From: JBCBKL01 sp963922565
Lineage (GTDB): Bacteria; Pseudomonadota; Alphaproteobacteria; Rhodobacterales; Rhodobacteraceae
Length of the DNA: 64,000 bases
Assembly (NCBI GenBank): GCA_963922565.1
Contig: CAWUIQ010000009.1
Span: 1 to 64,000 of the forward strand
Direction of reading: 5' to 3'
The notes under the pieces are model-generated. The model ran no database searches. It was given only the letters and a program-made list of their open reading frames with translations, and was not told where the DNA came from. Position 1 is the stretch's first letter, and the number at the start of each line of letters is the position of its first letter. Below, piece after piece: positions 51,183-59,990 of this stretch. The translations under genes and the position numbers were made by a program.

Positions 51183-51866
51183 ATGATCGAAATCAGCGGC
51201 GTCACAAAATCCTTCACGCTCCACAACCAGGGTCACGCCACCATCCCGGTCATGGTTGGCGCGGAGTTATCCGTGGCTGCGGGCGAATGCGTGGCCCTTG
51301 TCGGTGCGTCCGGTGTGGGCAAATCCACCCTGATGCGCATGATCTACGGGAACTACACCACGCAGGCGGGTCAGATCCTCGTCAACGGCGTGGACGTGGC
51401 CCGGGCCGAACCGCGCGAGATCCTGAGCCTACGACGCGACACGCTGGGCTATGTCAGCCAGTTCCTGCGCGTCGTGCCCCGCGTCCCTGCGGTTCATGTC
51501 GTTGCCGAGCCGTTGCTGGCCGTTGGGCGCCCCGTCGAGGAAGCAACCCAGACAGCAAAAACCCTGCTGAGCCGCCTGAACATCCCGGAAACGCTGTGGG
51601 GCTTGTCGCCCACGACCTTCTCCGGGGGTGAGCAGCAGCGGGTCAATATCGCGCGCGGCTTTGCCTATGCCTACCCTGCCCTGCTGCTCGATGAACCGAC
51701 GGCCAGTCTTGACGCCCGGAACCGGGCAATCGTGCTGGACCTGATCCGCGAAGCGAAAGACCGAGGCGCGGCGATTGTAGGGATCTTCCATGATACCGAT
51801 GCGCGGACCGAAGTATGCGACCGCGAAATCGACGTGTCGGGCTTTGCGCCCGCATCCGCTGCATGA
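51183..51866 (+). CDS. phnL: C-P lyase ABC-type ATPase PhnL
   Basis: This is a 227-residue ABC protein which with PhnI, PhnG and PhnH is needed for the first C-P lyase reaction. It has P-loop GASGVGKST (41-49), Q-loop YVSQFLRVVPRVPAV, signature FSGGEQQRVNIARGF and Walker B PALLLDEPTASLD. The N-terminus MIEISGVTKSFTLHNQGH is typical of PhnL. It overlaps phnN by 4 bases. Confidence 0.94.
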   Translation: MIEISGVTKSFTLHNQGHATIPVMVGAELSVAAGECVALVGASGVGKSTLMRMIYGNYTTQAGQILVNGVDVARAEPREILSLRRDTLGYVSQFLRVVPRVPAVHVVAEPLLAVGRPVEEATQTAKTLLSRLNIPETLWGLSPTTFSGGEQQRVNIARGFAYAYPALLLDEPTASLDARNRAIVLDLIREAKDRGAAIVGIFHDTDARTEVCDREIDVSGFAPASAA

Positions 51867-52405
51867 CCGGGCGACTGATCGCCGTGGTTGGCCCCTCGGG
51901 TGTGGGGAAGGACACAGTGATGGCCATGATGGCCAAAAAAGCGCCGTCGCTGGCTATTGTGCGTAGGGTGATCACCCGACCCGTGGACGCAGGCGGCGAA
52001 GATTTCGACGGCGTCGATGCCAAGACCTTCCAACAGATGCAGGGGCGTGGCGACTTTGCCCTTTCGTGGATGGCGCACGGTCTGCATTACGGCATTCCGA
52101 GCGCGATCAGGCTCAGCCTGGCCAGCGGAAACGACCTCTTGGTGAACCTCTCCCGCTCTGTCCTCGAAGAGGCGGGGCAGAAATTTCCCGGGCTGATCAC
52201 CATATCGCTGACCGCTCGGCCAGAAGTGCTGGCCACGCGGCTGGCCCAGCGTGGCCGTGAAGATAAGGCCGACATCGCGCGGCGGTTGGGGCGTGCCAAT
52301 TTCGCCTTGCCGGGGTCAGTCAGCGCAACGGAAATCGACAATTCCGGCGCACTCGACGCCACCGTCAATCGCGCACTCGCAGTGCTCTACCCGGTGAGTG
52401 CGTAG
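51863..52405 (+). CDS. phnN: Ribose 1,5-bisphosphate phosphokinase PhnN
   Basis: This enzyme phosphorylates alpha-D-ribose 1,5-bisphosphate to PRPP, closing the C-P lyase cycle. It has 180 residues with the guanylate-kinase-like P-loop GPSGVGKDT (10-18), TRPVDAGGEDFDGVD and the substrate-binding RPEVLATRLAQRGREDKADI. The ATG at 51863 overlaps phnL by 4 bases. Its 3' end overlaps the convergent DUF1045 gene by 19 bases. Confidence 0.93.
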   Translation: MTGRLIAVVGPSGVGKDTVMAMMAKKAPSLAIVRRVITRPVDAGGEDFDGVDAKTFQQMQGRGDFALSWMAHGLHYGIPSAIRLSLASGNDLLVNLSRSVLEEAGQKFPGLITISLTARPEVLATRLAQRGREDKADIARRLGRANFALPGSVSATEIDNSGALDATVNRALAVLYPVSA

Positions 52406-53067
52406 CGGTGGATCTGATGGAACATGCCCTCCGCATCCTCACCCAAGATCGCAACGCCATCCATGGAGTACGGGGCAAGGGGCAATGCCGCGATCCGCTC
52501 AGAAATCGCTTCCGTCGCAGCCTCGGCGGTTTGTGCATCCAGCCGCCCGGTCAATGTCAGATGGAACCGGAATTGGTCGAGGACATAGGGGTAACCCCAA
52601 TTCACCAGATTGGCCTCTTGCGCCGGGTTAAGTCCGTTCGCCCGACGTTTGGAAAGCTCCGCCTCGGTCAGCGGCGCACGAAAGCCATCCAGTTCCTTGA
52701 CCAATCGCGCCGCAAAAGCGGCAAGCGCGTCGACATCACCGACGGGCGTCAGCGCGAGGAAACGGCCCAACCGGGACAGATGCAGGCCATCAAGCATTAT
52801 CGGCGCAGTCTTGGATGCGATCGCGGCTACGGCCTCGCCCAAGGCATCGGCGTCCATGCCGTCGACCAATCTGAATGGCGGCTTCAGCGTTCCGTGGAAC
52901 CCGTATTTTCGGGGTGTCGCTGTGATTGTCGGCACGTCGAGACCGTCGATCATCGGCTGATCGACGCGGCACCCTTCCGCGCTGTCCCATCCCAGCCATT
53001 CGGCACCAAATTGCGCAAGGGGCGTGCCCGAAGCTGGCGTGTAATAGATAGCATAGCGCGTGAACAT
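52387..53067 (-). CDS. DUF1045 phosphonate-cluster protein with two-histidine phosphoesterase motifs
   Basis: This is a 226-residue protein of the DUF1045 group commonly seen with C-P lyase genes (family of unknown function). Two H-x-T-x motifs, HGTL (58-61) and HLTL (169-172), are spaced and placed as in 2H phosphoesterases, which open 1,2- or 2,3-cyclic phosphates. RYAIYYTP at the start and FRLVDGM after the first motif also fit. It is divergent from phnM and convergent with phnN. PhnP, which hydrolyses the cyclic phosphate from PhnJ, is missing nearby, so this protein may take its place. The ATG at 53067 matches the family start. Confidence 0.82.
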   Translation of the reverse strand: MFTRYAIYYTPASGTPLAQFGAEWLGWDSAEGCRVDQPMIDGLDVPTITATPRKYGFHGTLKPPFRLVDGMDADALGEAVAAIASKTAPIMLDGLHLSRLGRFLALTPVGDVDALAAFAARLVKELDGFRAPLTEAELSKRRANGLNPAQEANLVNWGYPYVLDQFRFHLTLTGRLDAQTAEAATEAISERIAALPLAPYSMDGVAILGEDAEGMFHQIHRYALTG

Positions 53068-53090
53068 GACCTTGGTCTTCCCGTTAACAG

Positions 53091-53108
53091 GTGACATTCC
53101 AATGACAA
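53091..53108 (-). promoter_or_regulatory. Possible PhoB box directed to the DUF1045 gene
   Basis: On the minus strand, TTGTCAT-tgga-ATGTCAC matches the PhoB direct repeat in 6 of 7 positions in each half. It ends 24 bases before the DUF1045 ATG and overlaps the phnM start codon on the other strand, so chance cannot be excluded. Confidence 0.4.
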
Positions 53109-54244
53109 ATCAGATCATTCTTGCCAATGCCCGCATCGTGTTGCCGGACGAGGTCGTACACGGCGCGATCTGCTTTTCGGACGACACCATCACGACCATC
53201 GATCAGGGCGCAGCAGTGCCGGCCGGCGCCGTGGATTGCGAGGGCGACTATATCGCCCCGGGTCTGATCGAACTGCATACCGACAATCTTGAACGTCACA
53301 TCTCGCCCCGCCCAAAGGTCGAGTGGCCGCATGAGGCCGCGATCCTCGCCCATGACCGCGAATTGGCCGGAACGGGCATCACCACCGTCTTCGATGCGAT
53401 GCGGGTTGGGTCGATCCACAAGGAAGAGGGCGGCTATGCCAAGTATGCCCGCCAGCTCGCGACCGAAATGCTAGCGCTGCGGGCCAAAGGATCGCTCAAG
53501 ATCAGCCATTTCCTGCATTTGCGGGCCGAAATCTGTTCGGAAACGCTGGCCGAAGAGCTTGCCGAATTCACGCCCGAGGATCGCGTCGGCATTGTCAGCC
53601 TGATGGATCACACGCCGGGGCAGCGCCAGTTTAGCGACATCTCGAAAATGAAGGCCTATGTGATGGGTAAGAACGGGATGGATGAAGCCGCCTTTGCCGA
53701 ACACATCGCATACCTCAAGCGTCTGCAAGATACCTACGGCGCTGCACATGAAGATGCCGCCGTGTCCGAAGGGCGCCGACTTGGCGCCGTTCTGGCCAGC
53801 CATGACGACACGACCCGCGATCAGGTCGACGTATCGGCCAAGCATGGTGTAGCGATGGCCGAATTTCCGACCACGATCGAAGCGGCCAAGGCCTGCCACG
53901 ACCACGGGATCGCTGTCATCATGGGGGCGCCGAACCTTGTCCGGGGCGGGTCGCATTCGGGGAACGTGGCCGCCAAGGAGCTGGCCGAGCAGGATCTGCT
54001 CGACATCATGTCATCCGACTATGTGCCATCCGCACTGCTCATGTCTGCGGTTCATCTGGGCGAGATGTGGGGCAATCTGCCCAAGGGCATCGCAACCGTC
54101 ACCGCGAACCCGGCCGCATCCGTGGGCCTTGATGATCGGGGAAAGCTGGCAGTCGGCATGCGCGCTGACCTGCTGCGCTTTGCCCGCAACGACGGCGTCG
54201 TGGTGGCCAAGCAGGTCTGGTCAAACGGGCAGCAGGTCGCCTGA
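53102..54244 (+). CDS. phnM: Alpha-D-ribose 1-methylphosphonate 5-triphosphate diphosphatase
   Basis: This amidohydrolase removes pyrophosphate from ribose 1-methylphosphonate 5-triphosphate to give the PhnJ substrate. It has 380 residues with LIELHTDNLERHISPRPKVEWP (metal site), SLMDHTPGQRQF, ASHDDTTRDQVDV, MGAPNLVRGGSHSGNVAA and SSDYVPSALLMSAV, closely matching classic PhnM. The ATG at 53102 follows CAGGTGAC; the longer frame lies over the divergent gene. It is separate from phnG-N because of the inverted DUF1045 gene. Confidence 0.93.
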   Translation: MTNQIILANARIVLPDEVVHGAICFSDDTITTIDQGAAVPAGAVDCEGDYIAPGLIELHTDNLERHISPRPKVEWPHEAAILAHDRELAGTGITTVFDAMRVGSIHKEEGGYAKYARQLATEMLALRAKGSLKISHFLHLRAEICSETLAEELAEFTPEDRVGIVSLMDHTPGQRQFSDISKMKAYVMGKNGMDEAAFAEHIAYLKRLQDTYGAAHEDAAVSEGRRLGAVLASHDDTTRDQVDVSAKHGVAMAEFPTTIEAAKACHDHGIAVIMGAPNLVRGGSHSGNVAAKELAEQDLLDIMSSDYVPSALLMSAVHLGEMWGNLPKGIATVTANPAASVGLDDRGKLAVGMRADLLRFARNDGVVVAKQVWSNGQQVA

Positions 54245-54249
54245 TCGCC

Positions 54250-56547
54250 TCATTCCGTGAACTTGTTGTCGCGCGGGAAACCTCGGGGTGCCATCCTGCC
54301 CGTTCCGGCGCGCTTTCCTTGCCATTCCGAAAGCTCTGTTTCCGTCCGCGTGCGACCGGCGGGGTCGAGCCAACTCAGGCCCTCGGACAGAGTAAACGTA
54401 GTGGCATCGCTCAGGCCGCCGTCTTTGTATTTCTGCAGCCTGACGCCCTTGCCGCGCCCCATCTCGGGCAATTCGTCCAACGGAAAAACCAGCACCTTAC
54501 GGTTTTCGCCCACAACGGCAACGCTGTCGCCCGTGACGGGGCGGCAAACCGAAGCCTTGACGTCGCCGCGAACATTGAGGACCTGTTTGCCGCTGCGGGT
54601 CTGCGCGACGATCTCGTCCTCGGGAACGACAAACCCATCCCCCGCGCTCGAGGCCACCAGCAGACGCCGACCCGGCTTGTGCGCGAAGATCGTGACGATC
54701 CCCGCTTCGTTCGGCAGATCGACCATCAGCCGCAGCGGTTCACCCATGCCCCGCCCACCCGGAAGGTTTGAGGCTGAGACGGTATAGAACCGGCCATTCG
54801 TTCCAAAGATCAGCAGACGATCGGTCGTTTCCGCATGGAAGATGAAACGTGGGCCGTCGCCGTCCTTGAACTTCAGCTCGCGACCAAGATCGATATGGCC
54901 GGTCATCGCCCGGATCCATCCCATCTGGCTGAGGACGACGGTGATCGGCTCCCGCTCGATCATGGCTTCAAGCGGCACATCCTCGATCTCGGCCGCTTCG
55001 GCAAAGGTCGTGCGGCGCGCGCCGCCGGGCCAATCCTTGCCAAACTGCTTTTTGGTCTCTTTCAGCTGTTCCGAAATGCGGGTCCATTGAACGCCTTCGT
55101 TCTCGAGCAGATCCTCCAGCGCCGCGCGTTCTTCCATAAGATCGGATTGCTCACGCAACAGCTCCATCTCTTCGAGCCGGCGCAGACTGCGCAGACGCAT
55201 ATTCAGGATGGCCTCGACCTGAACCTCGCTCAGCTCGCCCTCGCCCGGGGCAGGCGGGATGTAGTCAGCCTCGGAAAGGGCGCGCGGGTGATCCTTTGAC
55301 CAATCCTCACGTATCAGGGCGCTTTTGGGGTCTTCGTCATAGCGGATGATATCGATGACGCGATCGAGGTTGAGGAACGCGACGATCAGGCCCTCAAGCA
55401 CTTCGAGCCGGTGATCGATCTTGTCCATCCGGTGACGGCTGCGGCGAACCAGAACCTCGCGCCGGAAATCCAGAAACGCACGCAGCACCTCTTTCATCGA
55501 ACAGACCTTGGGCGTCACCCCGTCGATCAGCACGTTCATGTTCATGCTGAAGCGCACCTCAAGATCCGAGTTCCGGTAGAGCGTCCCCATCAGGACCTCC
55601 GGATCGACGTTCTTGGACTTCGGTTCGATGATCAGGCGGATGTCATCCGCGCTTTCGTCGCGCACGTCTGCCAAGATCGGGATCTTCTTGGTCTGGATCA
55701 GTTCGGCGATCTTCTCGATCAGCTTCGATTTCTGGACCTGATAGGGGATCTCGGTGACGACGATCTGCCACTGACCTCGCCCCAGATCCTCGACCTCATA
55801 GCGGCATCGCAGGCGGAACCCGCCCTTACCGGTTCGGTAGGCCTGCGCGATCGCCTCTGGCGGCTCCACGATAATGCCACCCGTCGGAAAGTCAGGACCG
55901 GGCACGTACTTCAGCAGCGTGTCGTCCCGCGCATCGGGCGTTTTGATCAGATGCAGACAGGCGTCGCAAAGCTCGGCAATGTTATGGGGTGGGATATTGG
56001 TTGCCATCCCAACCGCAATCCCGCTTGATCCGTTGGCCAGCAGGTTCGGGAACTGGGCAGGCAGCACCACCGGTTCGGTCAGGGTGCCATCATAATTGTC
56101 CCGGAAGTCGACGGCGTTCTCGTTGAGACCGTCCAGCAGCGCCTCGGCCACCGCCGTCATCCGCGCCTCGGTATATCGAGAGGCAGCCGGGTTATCGCCG
56201 TCGATGTTGCCAAAGTTCCCCTGACCGTCGACCAGCGGATAGCGCACGTTGAATTCCTGGGCGAGACGCGCCATCGCATCATAGATCGCACCATCCCCAT
56301 GGGGGTGATAGTTGCCCATCACATCGCCGCTGATCTTGGCCGATTTCCGGAACCCACCCCCGGACGAAAGGCGCAGTTCGCGCATTGCGTACAGAATGCG
56401 GCGATGTACGGGTTTCAGACCGTCGCGCGCGTCTGGCAGGGCGCGGTGCATGATCGTCGAAAGCGCATAGGTCAGATACCGGTCGCCGAGGGCGCGGCGC
56501 AGGGGTTCTGACAGGTTCATGTTGGGGGTCTCGAGATCATCGGCCAT
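54250..56547 (-). CDS. parC: DNA topoisomerase IV subunit A
   Basis: This is the decatenase subunit of 765 residues. The catalytic Tyr125 lies in AASRYTEARM. The quinolone-resistance-type region contains HPHGDGAIYDAM with Gly/Asp at the usual positions. The C-terminal domain carries beta-propeller-like repeats (DRLLIFGTNGRFYTVSASNLPGGRGMG). It starts at 56547 (MADDLETPNMNLS) and ends 5 bases from phnM on the opposite strand. Confidence 0.95.
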   Translation of the reverse strand: MADDLETPNMNLSEPLRRALGDRYLTYALSTIMHRALPDARDGLKPVHRRILYAMRELRLSSGGGFRKSAKISGDVMGNYHPHGDGAIYDAMARLAQEFNVRYPLVDGQGNFGNIDGDNPAASRYTEARMTAVAEALLDGLNENAVDFRDNYDGTLTEPVVLPAQFPNLLANGSSGIAVGMATNIPPHNIAELCDACLHLIKTPDARDDTLLKYVPGPDFPTGGIIVEPPEAIAQAYRTGKGGFRLRCRYEVEDLGRGQWQIVVTEIPYQVQKSKLIEKIAELIQTKKIPILADVRDESADDIRLIIEPKSKNVDPEVLMGTLYRNSDLEVRFSMNMNVLIDGVTPKVCSMKEVLRAFLDFRREVLVRRSRHRMDKIDHRLEVLEGLIVAFLNLDRVIDIIRYDEDPKSALIREDWSKDHPRALSEADYIPPAPGEGELSEVQVEAILNMRLRSLRRLEEMELLREQSDLMEERAALEDLLENEGVQWTRISEQLKETKKQFGKDWPGGARRTTFAEAAEIEDVPLEAMIEREPITVVLSQMGWIRAMTGHIDLGRELKFKDGDGPRFIFHAETTDRLLIFGTNGRFYTVSASNLPGGRGMGEPLRLMVDLPNEAGIVTIFAHKPGRRLLVASSAGDGFVVPEDEIVAQTRSGKQVLNVRGDVKASVCRPVTGDSVAVVGENRKVLVFPLDELPEMGRGKGVRLQKYKDGGLSDATTFTLSEGLSWLDPAGRTRTETELSEWQGKRAGTGRMAPRGFPRDNKFTE

Positions 56548-56740
56548 AGATCGTGTGTACCGCCACGCAACCGGACGAACAAGCTGACAAAGTATGAAAC
56601 GGAGCCGGGAACCAAATGCGGCGTTGCCGAATTACACGTCTGAGGAGGGGCAAGGAATCTCTGACTTTTCCCCCTGCAGCGAATCGGCGTCTAAGCTACG
56701 GTAGTGAAGGGCGCACGCGCTGTGCGTGCATGAGGTGATG

Positions 56741-57349
56741 ATGAACCGGTTTGTCATTCTGTGTCTGCTGTTTATGGCCTGGGCATTTTACGAGTTGAGC
56801 GGCGGGGCCGATTTCGACCCGGTAGCCACTCGTTATGCCCGGACAGGAAATGCAGAGCCCAATCCGATCCAGCAACCTGTTGCCACCGACGACATCCCGT
56901 CAGAAGTATCGCGTATCTCGCTCGACCTTGCTTCGGTCGACGACATCCTGCGCCCGGAGCCGAGCTTGCGTCGCCAGCGAGCCCGTGAAACGCCCGAGGT
57001 AACCGTCGACAAGGTCATCATCGAAGAAACCGAAGTCACGATCGTGCCGACACGCTTTACCGGTCAGGCGGTCGTGCGGACCGTCGATTTCGGCAAGCCG
57101 GCTGAAACCCAGCCCCAGACCGTTCTGCAGACGGAAACCGAGGCCGTGCAGCGCGAGGTTCGCAAGGTCAGCGCCACCCGCGTCAACGTACGGGGCGGAC
57201 CGGGCACGCAATATTCGGTCGTAAGCAAGCTGCAACAGGGCGACGAGGTCGAAATCCTGCGCGATCCCGGTGATGGATGGGTCAAGTTGCGCCCGGTTGG
57301 CGGTGGCCCGGTTGGCTGGACCGCCGACTACCTTCTCGGCGACGGGTAA
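56741..57349 (+). CDS. SH3-domain protein with N-terminal signal/anchor
   Basis: This is a 202-residue protein. A short hydrophobic segment (MNRFVILCLLFMAWAFYELSG) anchors or exports it. A low-complexity acidic/Thr-Val-rich middle (30-130) follows. A bacterial SH3 domain lies at the C-terminus (about 138-200: VRKVSATRVNVRGGPGTQYSVVSKLQQGDEVEIL…). Bacterial SH3 domains bind peptidoglycan or proteins. Of the two adjacent ATG codons (56738 and 56741), the second has better spacing to GAGGTG. No operon partner. Confidence 0.72.
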   Translation: MNRFVILCLLFMAWAFYELSGGADFDPVATRYARTGNAEPNPIQQPVATDDIPSEVSRISLDLASVDDILRPEPSLRRQRARETPEVTVDKVIIEETEVTIVPTRFTGQAVVRTVDFGKPAETQPQTVLQTETEAVQREVRKVSATRVNVRGGPGTQYSVVSKLQQGDEVEILRDPGDGWVKLRPVGGGPVGWTADYLLGDG

Positions 57350-57403
57350 TTGCAAATCACCTCTGGTGTTCATTAACTGCGCCCAAACACAACGGGAGCA
57401 GCA

Positions 57404-58231
57404 ATGTCGTCGAAATCCATTCTCATCACCGGATGCTCATCCGGCATCGGTTACGCTGCCGCGGTTGGCCTGCGTGACAAAGGCTGGCGCGTCTTTGCCT
57501 CCTGCAAGCAAGAGGCCGATTGTGAGCGTCTCAGGTCAGAGGGGTTCGAGGCCCCGCGCATCGATTACACCGAGCCTGACGGCATCGCGCGTGGTTTCGA
57601 TGAGGTGATGGAGGCGACGGGCGGGCGGCTCGATGCGCTGTTTAACAACGGGGCGCATGGCTGTCCTGGCGCGGTCGAGGATCTGCCCACCGATGCCCTG
57701 CGCGCGATTTTCGAGGCCAACTTTTTCGGCTGGCACGACCTGACACGGCGCACCATCCCGGTGATGCGGCAGCAGGGTAAGGGGCGGATCATCCAGTGTT
57801 CCTCGGTCCTTGGCTTCGTGACAATGCCGTGGCGCGGCGCTTACAATGCAACCAAGTTCGCGCTCGAAGGGCTGACCGACACGATGCGGATCGAACTGCG
57901 AGATACGGATATCAAGGTGGTTCTGATCGAGCCGGGGCCGATCACGACCAAGATCCGGGAAAACTCGATCCCTCATTTCGAACGCTGGATCGACTGGAAA
58001 AGCTCGGTTCGGGCCAAACAATACGAAAACGGGTTGCTCAAGCGACTTTATGAATCGTCAGGACCGGACAAGTTCGAACTGCCGCCCGAGGCGGTGGTGG
58101 CCAAGCTGGAACATGCGTTGACCGCCGCAAACCCGCGCCCGCGCTATTTCGTTACCACGCCGACCTACCTCGCCGCCGCATTCCGGCGGGTTCTTCCGAC
58201 GCGGGCGCTCGACCGGATTCTGGCCGACTAG
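57404..58231 (+). CDS. Short-chain dehydrogenase/reductase
   Basis: This is an SDR-family NAD(P)-dependent oxidoreductase of 275 residues. The cofactor loop is GCSSGIG (10-16), NNGAHG replaces the usual NNAG, and the catalytic Ser-Tyr-Lys set is in IIQCSSVLGFVTMPWRGAYNATK. The C-terminus contains a helical substrate-binding part and a LPTRALDRIL end. The GGGAG before the ATG is a good ribosome site. The substrate is unknown. Confidence 0.85.
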   Translation: MSSKSILITGCSSGIGYAAAVGLRDKGWRVFASCKQEADCERLRSEGFEAPRIDYTEPDGIARGFDEVMEATGGRLDALFNNGAHGCPGAVEDLPTDALRAIFEANFFGWHDLTRRTIPVMRQQGKGRIIQCSSVLGFVTMPWRGAYNATKFALEGLTDTMRIELRDTDIKVVLIEPGPITTKIRENSIPHFERWIDWKSSVRAKQYENGLLKRLYESSGPDKFELPPEAVVAKLEHALTAANPRPRYFVTTPTYLAAAFRRVLPTRALDRILAD

Positions 58232-58300
58232 CGAATTCAGGTTCGCTTTTCGAAACCGTCCCGCTACATCTGCGCGGACAACAACCAAGGACCCAAGCCA

Positions 58301-58510
58301 ATGGCCAATGACCCGTTTTTCATCCTTATCGTTATCGCGTGTCTGGTCGTTGTGGGCGTTCTGGGTCTTGGGCTTGGCGGATTTGCCAAGGGCAGCGGGT
58401 GGGCCCAGAAAAACTCGAACAAGCTCATGCGCTACCGGCTGGCGGCGCAATTCGTGGCGGTGATGCTCATCGTCATCTACATCCTCATCAACAGGCAAAC
58501 GGGGGGCTGA
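58301..58510 (+). CDS. HIG1-type twin-transmembrane small protein
   Basis: This is a 69-residue membrane protein with two helices (about 6-28 and 46-64), connected by a positively charged loop (KGSGWAQKNSNKLMRYRL). This matches the alphaproteobacterial twin-transmembrane HIG1-domain protein, relatives of which support respiratory cytochrome c oxidase. It starts 70 bases after the SDR gene and ends 5 bases before the adenosyltransferase, so it shares a transcript with the latter. Confidence 0.82.
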   Translation: MANDPFFILIVIACLVVVGVLGLGLGGFAKGSGWAQKNSNKLMRYRLAAQFVAVMLIVIYILINRQTGG

Positions 58511-58515
58511 GGCGC

Positions 58516-59088
58516 ATGGTCGTCCTGAACAAGATCTACACCAAGACAGGCGATGCGGGGGAAACCGCGCTTGGCAACGGGGCACGCGTCGCGAAGCATT
58601 CGATGCGTGTGACGGCCTATGGCACGGTTGACGAACTGAACGCCTTTGTCGGTGTTGCGCGACTGGAGGCCGAGGGGGACACCGATGATGCGCTCAGCCG
58701 CATCCAGAACGATCTGTTCGATCTGGGTGCCGACCTTTGCCGCCCCGACATGGAAAAAGATGCCGAGGCCGAGTACCCGCCCCTGCGCATGGTCGAGGCA
58801 CAGGTCGCACGGCTAGAGGCGGAAATCGACGGGATGAACGACCTGCTTGAGCCGCTGCGCAGTTTTATTCTGCCCGGTGGTTCGACCCTTGCGGCCCATC
58901 TGCACGTGTGCCGGACGGTCGCGCGCCGGGCCGAGCGGCTGGCCGTCGAACTGGCTACGATGGAGGCGATCAACCCCTCGGCCGTCAAGTATCTAAACCG
59001 CCTGAGCGACTGGTTCTTTGTTGCCGGACGCATCGCCAACAACGATGGCAAGGATGACGTCTTGTGGGTGCCGGGGGCCAATCGTTAA
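58516..59088 (+). CDS. PduO-type cob(I)alamin adenosyltransferase
   Basis: This enzyme transfers the 5'-deoxyadenosyl group of ATP to corrinoid. It has 190 residues forming a five-helix bundle. The ATP site is KIYTKTGDAGETALGNG (6-22), followed by VDELNAFVGVA. The DNDLFDLGADLC-like QNDLFDLGADLC and the late VCRTVARRAERLAVEL and KYLNRLSDWFFVAGR segments are typical. The ATG at 58516 is 5 bases after the HIG1 gene. Confidence 0.93.
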   Translation: MVVLNKIYTKTGDAGETALGNGARVAKHSMRVTAYGTVDELNAFVGVARLEAEGDTDDALSRIQNDLFDLGADLCRPDMEKDAEAEYPPLRMVEAQVARLEAEIDGMNDLLEPLRSFILPGGSTLAAHLHVCRTVARRAERLAVELATMEAINPSAVKYLNRLSDWFFVAGRIANNDGKDDVLWVPGANR

Positions 59089-59231
59089 CGCTCGCGAACG
59101 GAAAACGCGACGTCCAAGACCCGTGACGCGACGATTTTGCCCTGTTTCCGTGCTTAGCACTTCGTTAAACCAGCGGAGAATTTCGGCTTCGCCCTAGTCC
59201 GGGCGGCATCAATGTGAGGAGAGGAACGCCG

Positions 59232-59990
59232 ATGAAGGTACTCGTGCCTGTCAAGCGCGTGATCGACTATAACGTCAAAGTCCGTGTGAAAGCGGATGGC
59301 AGCGGTGTCGATCTGGCCAACGTGAAAATGTCCATGAACCCATTCGACGAGATCGCTGTGGAACAGGCGATCCGGCTGAAAGAAGCGGGTCAGGCCGACG
59401 AAGTCATCGCCGTATCGGTTGGCGTCAAGCAAGCGCAGGAAACGCTGCGGACGGCGCTCGCCATGGGTGCAGACCGGGCGATCCTTGTTGTTGCAGCGGA
59501 TGATGTGCACCAGGACATCGAACCGCTCGCCGTCGCCAAGATCCTCAAAGGTGTTGTCGAGGCGGAACAACCCGGCCTCGTGCTATGCGGCAAGCAGGCC
59601 ATCGACAACGATATGAACGCGACCGGTCAGATGCTCGCCGCCCTTCTGGGCTGGAGCCAGGCAACCTTTGCCTCCGAAGTCGCGATCGAAGGCGATGCTG
59701 CCAAGGTCACACGCGAAGTCGATGGCGGTCTGCAGACCATCAGCGTCAAGATGCCAACCATCATCACGGTTGACCTGCGCCTCAACGAACCGCGCTATGC
59801 ATCGCTGCCCAACATCATGAAGGCCAAGAAAAAGCCGCTTGATGAAAAGACGGCGGCGGACTTCGGCGTTGACGTCGCACCACGCCTCGAAATCATCAAG
59901 ACCGTTGAGCCGGCCGAACGGGCCGCGGGCATCAAGGTCGGTTCGGTTGACGAACTGGTAACCAAACTCAAAGAAGCGGGAGCAGTCTGA
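59232..59990 (+). CDS. etfB: Electron transfer flavoprotein beta subunit
   Basis: This subunit of the ETF heterodimer carries electrons from acyl-CoA and other dehydrogenases to the ETF:quinone oxidoreductase. It has 252 residues: MKVLVPVKRVIDYNVKVRVK, NPFDEIAVEQAIRLKE, CGKQAIDNDMNATGQMLAALL (AMP/adenine site) and the signature VDLRLNEPRYASLPNIMKAKKKPL. The ATG at 59232 has GAGGAGAGGAACGCC upstream. The stop overlaps etfA by one base. Confidence 0.96.
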   Translation: MKVLVPVKRVIDYNVKVRVKADGSGVDLANVKMSMNPFDEIAVEQAIRLKEAGQADEVIAVSVGVKQAQETLRTALAMGADRAILVVAADDVHQDIEPLAVAKILKGVVEAEQPGLVLCGKQAIDNDMNATGQMLAALLGWSQATFASEVAIEGDAAKVTREVDGGLQTISVKMPTIITVDLRLNEPRYASLPNIMKAKKKPLDEKTAADFGVDVAPRLEIIKTVEPAERAAGIKVGSVDELVTKLKEAGAV

